Numbered from the stretch's first letter, positions 32,860 to 44,490 are shown. The stretch: DNA of 64,000 nt from Luzula sylvatica (GCA_946800325.1 OX326957.1:51083798-51147797), one strand, 5' to 3'. A program made the numbers and translations. The notes: generated from the sequence alone by a model not told the origin.

Positions 32860-33600
32860 GTGGAAAACTCCAAATTGATTGGATCAAATTGGCGTAGTTA
32901 GATAATGGGATTATCTATGACTTTGATACAGTAAGTTTTTTAATTTGAACGAATTATCAGTGTCGTTTTTTTGGAATACTGAAAGGGTGCGACTGTTTGA
33001 CATACAGAGACTAAAACGTCCGTAGATGTCGCATCGAAACTCCAATTGAGTCCAATCTAATTGGGTTAGTTAGATAATAAGATTATCTAGAACTTTCGTT
33101 CACGTTAAAAGTCGATTAGAACAATTTAATATTTTCGTTTCAACAGAATACTGAAAATGTGTCTGTAGTTTTCTGGTTCAAAAGGTGTCTATTGGATATA
33201 CTTACCTTTTCGTTTGTCTGTATTTTACCAAAATTAGTATAACTTTCAGTAGGAAACTCCGATTTGAATGGTTCAAGTTGGGTTAGTTAGATAATGAGAT
33301 TATCTAGAACTTTCATGTTGTAATATATTTCATTTGAGCGAAGTATCAGTGTTGTTCTAATGAAATACCGAAAGGTTGCGACAGTTTGACATATAGTCAG
33401 TAAAACGGCAGTAACTTTCGGGTCCGAACTCCAATTGGGCTGGGCCAAATTGGGTTGGATAGATAATAAGATTATCTACAATTTTCGTGTTAGTTGATTT
33501 TCTGTCAGAGGAAGTTACCATTTTCGTTCTGACAGATTACTGAAAGGGTGTATGCAGTTTTCTGTTTGAAAATGTGTATATGAGATATACATACCTTTTG
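32860..33600 (+). repeat. Repeated double-hairpin modules in the A leader
   Basis: Four modules start near 32868, 33035, 33256 and 33429, and two more occur in the LTR (about 31587 and 31765). Each has an inverted repeat of the CCAATTTGAA/TTCAAATTGG type, a short AT spacer and a second inverted repeat close to AGATAATAAGATTATCT, followed by a TTTCGT or TTTGAT segment. Spacing within the leader is about 170-220 bp. Related modules occur in A2 and the 49975 LTR fragment. Confidence 0.75.
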
Positions 33601-33834
33601 GCCTATCTTTATCTCTAATCAATTAATTCAATCATACTAGCATATAAATTAGATAATTAATTATTTAGAATAATTAGTCTCGCTAAATAAATCATATGCA
33701 TTTTGAAAATCTTGTGATAGTGATATAATATGATTATGTCACGAATTATTAAACATGAATGTCATGATCCCTCATAATATTTAAGTCATGGAAATGCCTT
33801 CCATACTCACAACCACTATGTTCGGTACTACGTC

Positions 33835-34035
33835 TCACATGGGTTAAGGCCAAAGCCGACATGGGTTATTGTAGTCATCGACGGGGTGGCAAGCGTTAAA
33901 TAGGGACTAATAAGGGTTAAGGCCAAAGCCGACTTATTAGTAGTTTATTTGAACGATACGTTGAGTATGGTTGTGATTTAACCGTTCAAGCCAGTAAGGG
34001 TTAAGGCCAAAGCCGACTTGATTGGAAGTTCGGGG
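33835..34035 (+). other. Three hairpins with an identical 18-nt loop
   Basis: GGTTAAGGCCAAAGCCGA occurs three times, at about 33842, 33925 and 33999, each between inverted flanks. The middle one has a perfect 9-bp stem ACTAATAAG/CTTATTAGT. The first has ACATG/CATG plus partial pairing, and the third an imperfect CCAGTAAG/CTTGATTGG. The loop itself could form a small GGC-CAAA-GCC hairpin. The same three occur in A2 on the minus strand. No coding frame explains them. Confidence 0.65.
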
Positions 34036-34729
34036 CATAGATAGGATGCACACACGGAAATGGGATTGTATATGATACGATCCATCACCGAAATCCTATA
34101 AAGGTTCAAGAGTCGCATTGGATGCGATTGGATATAATCCTACCTAAATAGCGAGATCCCACTCGTCTGCCAAAGCAACTTGTGGGAGGATCGTGATATA
34201 TGGGTCTTGAGTGTTATGGACTTGGAGTCCCGTATTGGTATGAGGGTTATCGATTCGATAAAATAACACTATCATATAATCATCATATAAGCATATAGAT
34301 TAAGTACGCACGGTTAGGAGCTTAATCTTCATCATCCGTTTAGAATTATATTTTCAAGCAACACCAAATATATCGATGAGATCGATATGATAGATGACTT
34401 TTGGGCCGGAATTGCCGTAATTATCCTTGATAGTCAAAGAATAGTTCTTAGACTTAAAGGAACGTGTTGGACACGGAAATGGTAGATTCGGGGCTCGAGG
34501 CTTTGGCTTTAGAGAAAGCCGGGTTCGATACACTTTAAGAAGGAATCGAACAATATTACGTGCCTTGTGGTGGCATGTATAGACGCAGATTTCTCAAAAT
34601 TGTTTTGAGAATTCGAGTGTATATGAAAGTAAAACGCAACGCTCAAGAAATAGTTTCAAGAGCTAGAGCGCATTGAATGGTTCAATGCAGTTCAAAGCGT
34701 AGATTAATTCTGAGACGCCTTATGGGTCT

Positions 34730-37700
34730 TTGATTAACACTCGTGTGTTGATGGTACGAGATTTGATCTTCGTGACCGAATATCATATACATTCGATAGA
34801 TAAGTCGATCCCTGAATTGCATGAGATGCGATTTAAAATTGAATTGGAGATGCTCGGAGTATCCGAGGAATCCAATGTATATAGATGCGTGGATGTCCTT
34901 GTAATTCAAAGGAGGGATCGAAAGAAATGTATGTCCAAGGGTATTTTGGGAAAATGTTTTCCAAACAGAAAGTTCGGACAAGGAGTTGTCCAAACTAATG
35001 ACTCAAAGAACGGTGAAATCCGAGGAGGATTAAACCTAGAAGTTGATTGCTTCCTTTGGCATTGCCGTCTTGGCTATATGAATGAGATACGCGTATCTAG
35101 ATTCCATGTGATGGATTGCTAGAATCATTCGAATTAGATCCGATTGATTAATGCGATACTTATTTATTAGGCAAAACGACAAAGGGCATCATTCTCCAAA
35201 GGTTGGAGAAAGATCCAACGAATTATTGGAAATTACATTTAGATGTAATGTTCCGATAAGTTCCAAGGCAAGAGGAGGCTATCGGTATTTTGTTACGTTT
35301 ACGGACGGTTAAAGAAGATATGGTAATATCTGTTTAATGCGTGCCGAAATGGAGACTTTTGAAAGGTTCAAACAGTTTCAAAAACAAAATACAATATCGA
35401 CTTAGCAAGAAAATCAAAGCCCTTTGATAGGATCGAGGAGGCAAGTATTTGAGCTACGCACTTCGATAGGATCGAAGAGGCGATATTTGAGTTATGAGTA
35501 TTGATGATCATTTATGATTGTGGAATCGTTTCACGATTACCTTTATTCGGAACATTAAAGATGTATTCGAAAAGAGGAAATGAACGCATGTTAAACATGG
35601 TTCGATAAATGATAAGTCAATAGGATCTCCCAAAAATGTTTTGGGGATACGCCCTTGAGACAGCGGCACTAATGAATGGTTGCATATATGATATGGACCA
35701 TAAACCTTCTAATCGGTACAAAAGACGCCACATTAGATATGGATCGGAATGGTTCCGAAGTTGTCATTTGTACAGATTTGTGGATGTGAGTATATTTCGA
35801 AATTTGTTTTGGTTAAACTCAATCCCAAATCTGAAAATTGTTCGTTTATGACATATATCCTTAGGAAACTAAAGGGTATTAGTTCTAACGTCCCGACGAA
35901 AATAAGATTTTCATGGCTTGAAGAGATGCCTTCTTGGAGGAGGACTCGATGCGCACAAGTTTGAAACTTAATGTTGCTAATCTCTATGTGGGCTAGTGGG
36001 AGTAGAATAAATCTCGAAAGAGTTCGAGATCTGAAAATGAACATTGTACCGATGAATGTTGACACGACTTCATCAAGAGTTGATGAATACGAGTCGAACA
36101 CACAAAGGAATTATTTGTAGATCAAGTAGGCTATATCATAAGCTGGTAAATACGGATTTACCGTGGCTAATGATGATAGATCGAAATCATATGATGATTC
36201 GATATCCTACAGGGATGCTATGAAAGGTTGATTCCACATGACATGATGTCATGAATTCTGAGATTCGATCCGTGTAAAATTATCAAGTTTAGAACTTGAT
36301 TTCATTACTTTCCGGGTTAGACCCGTGAAAAGACAATGGGTTTTCAAGATGAGAACCGACACGGATAGGAATACGCATATATGCAAAGCGAGGCTCGTAG
36401 CGAAGAGTTTCAAGAATTTCATAGTCGGACTATGAAGAAACGTTTTCGCATGTTGCCATGCTTTCACATTCTCGAAATTCTGCTTGACATGGTCGCGTAT
36501 TATGACTATGTGATGTGGCAAAATGGATATCAAAACCGAATTTTCTTGACAGAAATTTTATGAAAGGATGTGTACTTGACACAACCTTACGGTTTTGTCG
36601 ATTCATAAGAATCGGGGATAAGATATGCACGCTTTAACGATCCATATGATGGATTAGAGAAAGTTTCTCGGAATTGGAATATTCGTTTTGATGAAGTTAT
36701 AAACTGCTATAACATTGTCGGAATGAATGAAAACTTTGTGTACACATGAAGGTTAGTGGGAGCCGCGTTATATTTCTTGTAACGACACAAAAATTTAGGT
36801 GAGACCGCTTATGAATTAAGCGTGAAGATCTATAGGATAGATCTAAGAAGTTCCTCGTTCTATACTATAGCACGTATATCGACATATTGTTGACAAAGGT
36901 TTTCAGCATATAACTCCTTGGCGGAGTTAAATACAGATGTCGAATGGCAAAAATTTTCTACGGCTCGATGTGAGACATCAAGCAGGGCGAAAATAAAAAT
37001 ATGATGCTTTACATTCGATGTGAGGATCTATTATATCTGTCATGATATGTATGTGGCTATATGTCGTATAGATGAAGCGTCTAATTCACCGTCAATAAAA
37101 TCCAAGGAATCACACGAGTTTGAATGTAATGCGATTCCATGAGACTAACTCTTGTGAATGTATAATGGTTATACATATATATATATATATACATAATGGT
37201 TATGTATATTTAAATTCATCGGGATTTGTATTGATAGCGGTGAATGTTATCCTTGAATACTTTACAAAAGAATTCAGGATTTTATTTTATTTATAATGGT
37301 GTGGAGGACGTGTTGGTTATAAGGAGTTATAACAATGACAGTTTCCAAAGATTTAGCACGTCCAAATATGTAGAACGACTTTCGATCACAAAGTGTGTAC
37401 ATGATTTGATTAAACGAAAACATGGTTATGTGGAAAGGTTCCACATGACCAATAATGATTCTATTTACGGGGGCGAGTATATTGTGGTTATGAATCACAA
37501 AAGGAAGCGGTATGGATCAAGGATACATGACCAAACTCGAGTAGTCACGAGTTATCGGATTTATGGTTGTATATTGCGTGACACGCAATAGTACAAGCCA
37601 AAAATGCCGAGGTCACAACCACTTCTAGCCAATACTCAGAAAATTTCATTGATCCATGAAATTTTATGAAATGATGTGATTGTAGGTATTGGAAATGTTC

Positions 37701-37765
37701 CAAACCTGATGTTGATTAACACTAACGGCAACGTGCGGACCCGTTTACAAAACCGCTCTCTCTAG
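34730..37765 (+). pseudogene. Degenerate copia pol of element A
   Basis: Copia domains can be followed in order, at nearly full spacing, through many frameshifts and stops. They are GAG-pre-integrase (FLWHCRLGYMNE near 35048), integrase core (ARGGYRYFVTFTDG near 35270), reverse transcriptase motif A region (about 36490..36610), the YxDD region at 36874..36893 and a relic of the RNase H tail (about 37735..37765, compare TADPLTKPLS of B). Motif A has an extra A (TGGCAAAATGG, against TGGCAAATGG in B). The YVDD site reads YIDILL, one Asp codon short. The integrase Asp equivalent to D505 is out of frame. The first 300 bp (34730..35030) form an open stretch I do not recognise. No enzyme can be made. 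Confidence 0.85.
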
Positions 37766-38992
37766 TCGCGCGTGACTGTCATGCGATGACTATGGGTATG
37801 GAGATACCTAGAGGAGGAAGAAGAGAGTAGAGTGTAGTTATCTAATACGATAGTCCTCGCAGGTTGTGGGTATGGAGATATCCATAGGTAAACGTTGTAT
37901 CACCCAAATACTTAATCCGTATGAATGCATCCCTTTTAAAAATTTTGTTTACTTAAATTTTCATGTCTTCACCTTATATGAAAACTGTGTGCGGGGTTGT
38001 GTAATATGATTACATGAACCTTGATTTGAACTTGTGTGGACGTCGACATGGTTGAGGACCATGTGCAGCGAAACCGTCACACTTAAAGTTTCATTTCTAA
38101 ACATCCCTAGTCGCGGGTCAGTTTGCTTAAGAGAGAAGCATTTCTATTACAAGGGAATAGACTGAACGCGTACACTAGTACGTTAGCCGACGAGATGATT
38201 ATGTTTTGCTAATCATAGGACAAAGGTGTTTGTCGAATCGGGAATGTAGATATATGCTAGGTGACATATATTGGATATGACCGAAGCCGCGAGACCATGA
38301 CATGGTTTAGTCATTATAGATGGACTCGCGACGAGTAGGGTATTAGGTTCTTCATACTTGAGGGGACCATTGATTGCGTTACGTGCGTAACACAATGCTT
38401 TGATATGATCTTACGCTCACCGTAACAGGGAGTTAAAACGGTCATCATTGGGTATTGTCCGAAACACGTAATTCAATGTGAGTCTCCAAGATAGGAATTG
38501 TTTATTCCGAAAGGAAGAGATATCTCTTTGGCCACTTGATGAATTGATTAACGAAAACTGTGGCCACAGTCAATGATATTAACGGTTAATATCGATTGAA
38601 ATTTGTTAACTCAATTCGGACTCGAGAAATAAGTATAGTTAATCAAAATATAAGGATGACTATAACCATGCCTTTTGATTAACGGATATCGCTAACAAGA
38701 GAACTAATGACCGCTATTCGAGATAGGCACAATGATCACAATCATTCTTCGTGTTAACATGGGTAGCCATGATGGAGTGACTAGATCCCGCTCATGGGCT
38801 TGTAGTGCTATGGAAACAGCCTACTGCCATCGTTAACCGAACCTACCTGGTCACACAACGAGTCGTACTAAGTCGGGCTTGATTATAAAGTTGGCACATA
38901 AGATGTGTGTAGCTTGGTATTTGATACGCGAGCTATATTCTCTAAAATCGTGCTTATTGGATATGCATGAGTACCTTTTAGGTAGATCTGAA
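37766..38992 (+). other. 3' non-coding region of element A
   Basis: About 1.2 kb between the pol relic and the polypurine tract, with no usable frame. It is well conserved in the truncated copy (about 22013..23239) and in A2 (about 56196..57430, minus strand). Such long 3' tails occur in some copia lineages. Its conservation is probably recent common descent. Confidence 0.6.
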
Positions 38993-39006
38993 ATTGAGTG
39001 GGAGAC
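38993..39006 (+). promoter_or_regulatory. Polypurine tract of element A
   Basis: AAATTGAGTGGGAGAC just before LTR start TGAAGG. The same GAGTGGGAGAC core is found before the LTR at 23254 and, on the minus strand, after 56181. Confidence 0.8.
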
Positions 39007-40045
39007 TGAAGGAAATACAGTTTCAGGATCAACCGTAAAAGTGTACACAAGGATAAACGAATGTTAGCGTACATTCGTGGTCATATCTTTCTGTAGGAAA
39101 AATCCAATTTGAATGGTTCAAATTGGGTTAGATAGATAATAAGATTATCTACAACCTTCATATAGAAATATATTTCATATGAACGAAGTATCAGTGTCGT
39201 TTCTATGAAATACCGAAAGGGTGCAACAGTATGACATACAGTTAGTAAAACAGTCATAACGTTTGCATACGAGCTCCAATTGGGCCAGGCCAAATTGGGA
39301 TGTGTAGATAATAAGATTATCTACAACTTTCGTGTTGGGTGATTTCGTATGGACAGAATACTGGACAGATTCATGCAACTTTCTGTGTGAAAGAGTGTAT
39401 ATTGGATATACATGTCTTTTGACCAATCCTAATCCTATGTTATATAAATAGGATATTTCTCTCTCATCAAAGTAGTTCATTCAGTTAATTAATTCAGAAT
39501 ATTCCAGAGAATTGTGAGACAACTTTCTAGAGAGAGAAAGGATGTAAATAGAGAGAAACCGTGAAAAGGTGTTTTCCGGTATAGAGAATCAATCAATCGA
39601 GCAAGTTCGCCGGTGCATCGTCTAGGCAGTTGCACCCGCGACCGACGTCATACGAGTCAAGGTGGATACAAGTAGAGGAGCAACATCTGGGGCTCTTTCG
39701 GTTGTGATCGATTCGGAGGAACGAAATCTGCCGGAGACGGAAACGAGCGAATCGAGTAACGGGCTGTGGAAGCATGCGGGCATGGAACGCACGAAGACAA
39801 CCCGAGGAGTGTCAAGACGGTGGGAGACGTGCGGTATGGGACGTACGGGCTAGTCACCAACGTGACACCGAAGGAAAAGAAGGATGCGAGCGATCAACCC
39901 GTCGTGCGTGATCAATTTCACGCTGGTAATCGTCTATCCTACTTTGCATCGTACCCTCGAAGTCATGGCGTGATCTTGGATTTAGGGAACCGGACCGGGC
40001 CTTCATATCCGCTGCGCGGGCCCGGGGATGGGTGAATTCCCAACA
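39007..40045 (+). repeat. 3' LTR of element A (1039 bp)
   Basis: TGAAGG...CCAACA, followed by TSD TAGCC. It carries the 24-bp deletion, bounded by an ATTT microhomology, that it shares with the LTR at 23254. Confidence 0.93.
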
Positions 40046-40050
40046 TAGCC

Positions 40051-40357
40051 AGTCTCTTTTTCTCTTGAAATGTTTGTTGAAACGTTGATTGATTAAGCAA
40101 TCGATCAGAAACGGGCGACGGAGCTAGGTGCGGACAAGAGGACGCTAGCACGGACTCGACGCCGTTCTTGTTTCGGATTCAAGGGTGAACCAAAGAGGAC
40201 CAGACCTACGTTAAAGATCTTCGGTATTGTATTCTAATCCTTCTTGTAGGATAAATAAAATAAATTAGAGTAGAAAGTTAGCTTAAGTAAGACGATTCCC
40301 GACTTTGTTGGAATAAATTTTTGATATTTACTCTGACGAACGTCATGAAATCCTTCA
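40051..40357 (+). repeat. 3' LTR of element B, 3' tail (307 bp)
   Basis: Continuation of the B LTR after the A insertion, ending CTTCA, then CAGAC of the Mutator-like element. The left side of B has no matching CAGAC because that end is deleted. Confidence 0.85.
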
Positions 40358-40825
40358 CAGACCCCCCTGACCCAACCCCCTACCCCCACAGACCCCCCCA
40401 CCCGCACCCCCACCAGACCCCCCTGACCCAACCCCCTCCCCCCACCAGACCCCCCCTGACCCATATCCCCCCCCAGACCCCTAATTTTCTGAGAATCGCT
40501 GAAAATTGCTGAAAATATTGCTGAAATTTGGACAATAAAAACCCTAATTTGCTGAAATTGGACAAAAAAACTCCTAATTTGCTGAAAATTGCTGAAATTA
40601 ACCCTAATTTGCTGAAATTAATCCTCATTTGCCGAAATTAACCATAATTAGACTAAAAAAAACCCTAATTTGCTCAAAATATACTCAAATTAACCCTAAA
40701 TTGCTGAAATTTGCTGAAAATAACCATTATTTGCTGTTTTTTTTGCTGAAAGTGACCTAAAATTCCACTAAAAACCCAGATTTCAGAAAATTAGTCGAGA
40801 GAAAGAGAGAGATGAGTCCACATCT

Positions 40826-40914
<89 letters not shown>

Positions 40915-40960
40915 AGCTTGCTTGACGCGGGCGACAATGGTGACGGGGTTTCACGCTGGC

Positions 40961-41005
<45 letters not shown>

Positions 41006-41323
41006 GATTAAAATAATGGGTTAATGGGTTTGGGTTTTAATATTGGGTTTGGGTTTAATTAGTGATTAATGATTCTAATTAAATGAGTTAATGGATGTGT
41101 AATTTTATATTTTAAATTTTGCCATGTCATCAATAAAATCATCTAAAAATTGCCACGTCACACTGCCACGTGATCACTTAACTGCTGATTGGGCAGTTAA
41201 CTGATGGAAGAGGCAAAAGTGAGCAAAATCGAGAATTCAGGGGGTAAAATGAACAAAATTAAAGTTTGGGGGGCAACTTGCACTTTTTTTGTACAGTTCA
41301 GGAGGCAAAAGTGAGCTTTTTTC
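40358..41323. repeat. Right arm of the Mutator-like element
   Basis: Begins with a C-rich stretch (40358..40485, CCCCCTGACCCA-type repeats), then a loose tandem of CCCTAATTTGCTGAAATT units (about 40520..40760), then two GA microsatellites and the long TIR homologous to 19776..20150. The CCCTAA words are not spaced as a telomere repeat. Pro-rich and Gly-rich frames over the C-rich part are low complexity. Confidence 0.75.
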
Positions 41324-41332
41324 TATTATTAA

Positions 41333-41513
41333 TTGGGTCAATTTAAAAAAAATCAAAATCTAGTTTTGTAGATTTGATATGAATTTAACACATTTTAAAT
41401 GGTCTATGTGTGAAATGGTAATAAATAATATACAACCACCCGTTTAACACAAGTTAAACAATGAATTAATTTGGAGCAATGATTTTTTTTCAAATTTGTA
41501 AAATTAGAGTTAA
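41333..41513. other. Short intergenic spacer
   Basis: AT-rich DNA between the Mutator-like TSD and the Helitron end. Nothing recognised. Confidence 0.5.
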
Positions 41514-42887
41514 CTAGGAGATTGCCCGCGCTTTGCGGCGGTTTTGTTTCATTTGTTTTACCATACACATAATATATAGTTATGATTTTTCGGGATCAAA
41601 TATAAGACTTTATGAAAATAAACATCATATCGATTAAGGAAGTTTAATGATGACAAAATTATTATATTACTTTTGAATATCGATTAAGGAAGTTTAATGA
41701 TGACAAAATTATTATATTACTTTTGAATATGATAAATTGTGAAATATTTATTTAGTACTTTAATGTAACATATACAAAAAAGAATAAATGTCACTATAAA
41801 ATTATAAAACAACATGCGTGACATAAACAAAAATCAAAATCATATGATATTTTAAATTTTCATATCAAAAATTAAGAATAATAACATTGTAAAAGTTTAA
41901 AAAAATTATTTGTGTCTGATAAATTTTATGTTTCATGATTATTATTGAAAAATATTATATAAGTTAAAGAAATTATGTTTAGTAAATAAATATCTTTCAT
42001 TTTTTTTTTTAAAGATTAATATGAAACTGTTTTAAGTGAAAATACAAATATAACATAATTATTTTAAAAATAATAATAATAATTAGGATGTGCAATTTTT
42101 TTCAATTATATTATTAAAAATAATAATAAGTAGGATTACAAATCATTAATGTAATTATATTTATTTTTATATCTTTTTTTACATAATTGTTTTCATAATT
42201 TTGAGTTAGAGAAAAATATAGAATATATGATAATAACATACTTAGTAGTATGTGCAATTTTTTAAATTATAGTTTTAAAAATAATAATAATTAGGCTTAC
42301 AAGTCATTAATGTAATTAAATTTATTTTTATATTTTTTTTACATAATTGTTTTCATAATTTTAAGTTAGAGAAAAATATTAAAAATATGATAATATGGAT
42401 CTCAAAATAAAGAAAAAATTCAAACGAATATATTTCTTAATTTTTTTTAAATTATATTATGAAAATACTAACAATATTTGATGTATGTTTTATGATATTA
42501 TATATTAATTTATTAATGTTAGATATTTAAACTCTTCACATTCTATTTGTATTCACAATTGATCATGTAACATATTGTGAAAAAATTCAAAATCAAATAC
42601 ATCTGATCCAACATGAACCTAATAAATAATATTTTGACATGTCATCAGTGTAAGGTGATGTGGCCTTCTAAAATTACTTAAAACTATGTGTAAAATAAGG
42701 GACACATAAATATCTACAAATAAAACATAATCACGCAAAATCAAAGGTTCATCTATGGTTCATATGTTGCCACATATCCTAATATAATGGTTGAAATAAT
42801 TGTGATGATTTGGCATGAGTTATGATGAGGTGGCACGAGGAGATTGCATAAAGATGGGTCCAAAATAAGGGGTTGGTAAATTAAGAA
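41514..42887 (-). mobile_element. Non-autonomous Helitron
   Basis: On the minus strand the 3' end shows a GC-rich hairpin (GCCGC-AAAG-CGCGGGC, imperfect, about 41526..41542), then AATCTC and CTAG at 41517..41514 followed by a host T. The 5' end near 42887 is set by similarity of AATTTACCAACCCC then TTATTTTGG to the Helitron starting near 12760. Only the 3' end is precise. It contains a 2 x 50 bp tandem (41629..41728) and a roughly 165-bp tandem (about 42087..42400). No coding. Confidence 0.7.
41629..41728. repeat. Perfect tandem duplication, 2 x 50 bp
   Basis: Two identical copies starting ATCGATTAAGGAAG, at 41629 and 41679, inside the Helitron. Identity suggests a recent event, though assembly error is possible. 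Confidence 0.9.
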
Positions 42888-43949
42888 TTAATGGGTTATA
42901 AACAAATTAATTAGAAATATTAAATGCATTAAATGATGTGGAAAACGATGAATTGTTTTCCTTTCATTTTATTTAGGATAAGCAAAAAAAGATAGTTTAC
43001 ACTTTACCACCAACATTAATACAGACGTCAACACATGAATCGACCTAAGAAATTTTAAGGAGGACATTCAATGATATAGTGTCAGGATGACTAAAATACT
43101 TAATTATTGATGGTTTGAAACTTACCTTTAAATCATTAGATTTGCATCAATATTAATGTCATGCCAAAAAATTTAGTGTTCCAAATTTCAATAAAAGAGA
43201 AAAGCATTATTTATTACACAATACTAATCTTGATTAGATATTGATTGTTTGGTATTTATGGAGACTAAAATACTTTGATTTTAATTTTGGATTAAAAATT
43301 ATAAATACCAAACAATCAATACTTATGGAGACTCGTGGCACTTGACATGTTTCTGATATTAATTTTAGGAATTAACTGACATAAATTATTGATTAGTTTT
43401 TTGAGAGGATTTTTTGGTTCATCATTATTTTTTTTATAAAAAAAACAGAAATACGTGACTAATTAATTGCCCCTGGATTTTAAACAAACATATTCCTAAA
43501 TTTTCAGATTTTACCTTTGTTAATTGATTTGGATATCTTCACACATTTTGTTTATTTGGTTTCTTTTGGTTAATTGGTATTGTTTAATTGTTGTCATCTT
43601 TTTCAAATTTGGGTTAATTGATTTTATTTCAGTATTAGTCTATTTTGTAAATTGCAGTGGACATGGAATAAATTGATTTGGCATATTGCTTTTTTTTTGT
43701 TTCGCGACAAATTGTCAATTTGCCTTTTTTGTTAACTCGACAATGTTGAAATGTAATATTTTGGATGGTGCTATCGCAAGAGATAATATGTTTTAATTAA
43801 GAGCAATTTTAAAAATTTCCTAACAAATGACCGTTATATTCATATATATGATGGTTGTTATTTATTAATGTTATTATCTTCCATTAATCAAGCGCAAATA
43901 TCTTTCTTAATATTGCGAAAAATCGAATATAATAAATATAATGTGCACT
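42888..43949. other. Intergenic DNA with one long inverted repeat
   Basis: AT-rich, no gene recognised. Contains the 20-bp inverted repeat at 43240..43320. Confidence 0.5.
43240..43320. repeat. Perfect 20-bp inverted repeat
   Basis: ATTGATTGTTTGGTATTTAT at 43240..43259 is exactly inverted at 43301..43320, with a 41-bp spacer. TATGGAGACT follows the left arm and also lies just right of the right arm. It could form a hairpin or be the ends of a very small foldback element. No TSD assigned. Confidence 0.85.
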
Positions 43950-44490
43950 ATACATGCCGACAAGATGACTGCTATGTAAACTGTATTATTTCATTTTCAC
44001 TTTATTTCATATATCATATGGAATAATTTTTTTTCTATGTAATTGATGTATGTACGAATGAACCAATGAAAGAATCTTCTCCGTTTTTTCTCAGACGATT
44101 TTTCAGCGATCCGTCGACAAACTTATACTGAAAAATTATCCTTCTAGTAGTGTTCCTTTGTAAAACGATGCATCGTGAAATAATCTCATCCAATATTTCC
44201 CATGTTCAACAATTAAGTTAGTAAATTGGATCTACAAATACTTGCTCGATTGAATCTCTTAAGAAATTAAAATACAAAAAGAAACAAAACGATACTTGTC
44301 ATAGTAAAAAATCTATGTTGGATCAGCTCCATTACTCTTTTTTTCGGTAATTTTCCTAAGAATTTTATCATGATATCCATATTTGAAACTATTTGTATAA
44401 ATTGTTTGAGTAATTATTATACTCCGATTTGGTATCAATCTTGCTTTTCTAGATTTACAGTTTAATACCATCTCACCAAAGTATTAATAT
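43950..44490. repeat. Direct duplication, copy 1 (about 0.55 kb)
   Basis: Begins CATGCCGACAAGATGACT and ends near CTCACCAAAGTATTA. Diverged relative of 44872..45416 in the same orientation, including GAATGAACCAATGAAA, TTTCAGCGATCCGTCGA and CTTGCTCGATTGAATCTC. About 380 bp of unrelated sequence separates the copies. No coding frame or transposon end recognised. Confidence 0.8.

Larger units (their letters stand above)
31498..40045 (+). mobile_element. Complete non-autonomous copia element of family A, nested in the B LTR
   Basis: 8548 bp from TGAAGG to CCAACA, with TSD TAGCC at 31493..31497 and 40046..40050. It has two LTRs (1062 and 1039 bp), a PBS, a long 5' non-coding region, a degenerate pol, a roughly 1.2 kb non-coding 3' region and a polypurine tract. 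By eye the LTRs differ by about 14 substitutions plus a 24-bp and a 1-bp indel, about 1.3%. No frame longer than 130 codons remains, and no gag or zinc knuckle is recognised. Confidence 0.93.
19776..41323. mobile_element. Mutator-like element with long TIRs, expanded by nested LTR elements
   Basis: The left end GAAAAAAGCTCACTTT and the inverted right end are identical for 16 bp and stay similar for several hundred bp (about 19776..20150 against 40965..41323). A 9-bp TSD TATTATTAA at 19767..19775 and 41324..41332 is the Mutator hallmark. Removing the nested copia block (20387..40357) leaves about 1.6 kb with no transposase, so this was a small non-autonomous element. Each arm contains CT/GA microsatellites followed by GC-richer sequence. 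Confidence 0.87.

Noticed and set aside
34730..35122. 130-codon open frame as a separate conserved gene
   Set aside because: Its end runs into the copia pre-integrase domain, and the same stretch is in A2, so it is part of the decayed polyprotein region; similarity between copies is recent descent.
40520..40760. CCCTAA words suggesting an interstitial telomere repeat
   Set aside because: The plant telomere unit CCCTAAA is not tandem here; the words belong to a looser CCCTAATTTGCTGAAATT repeat.
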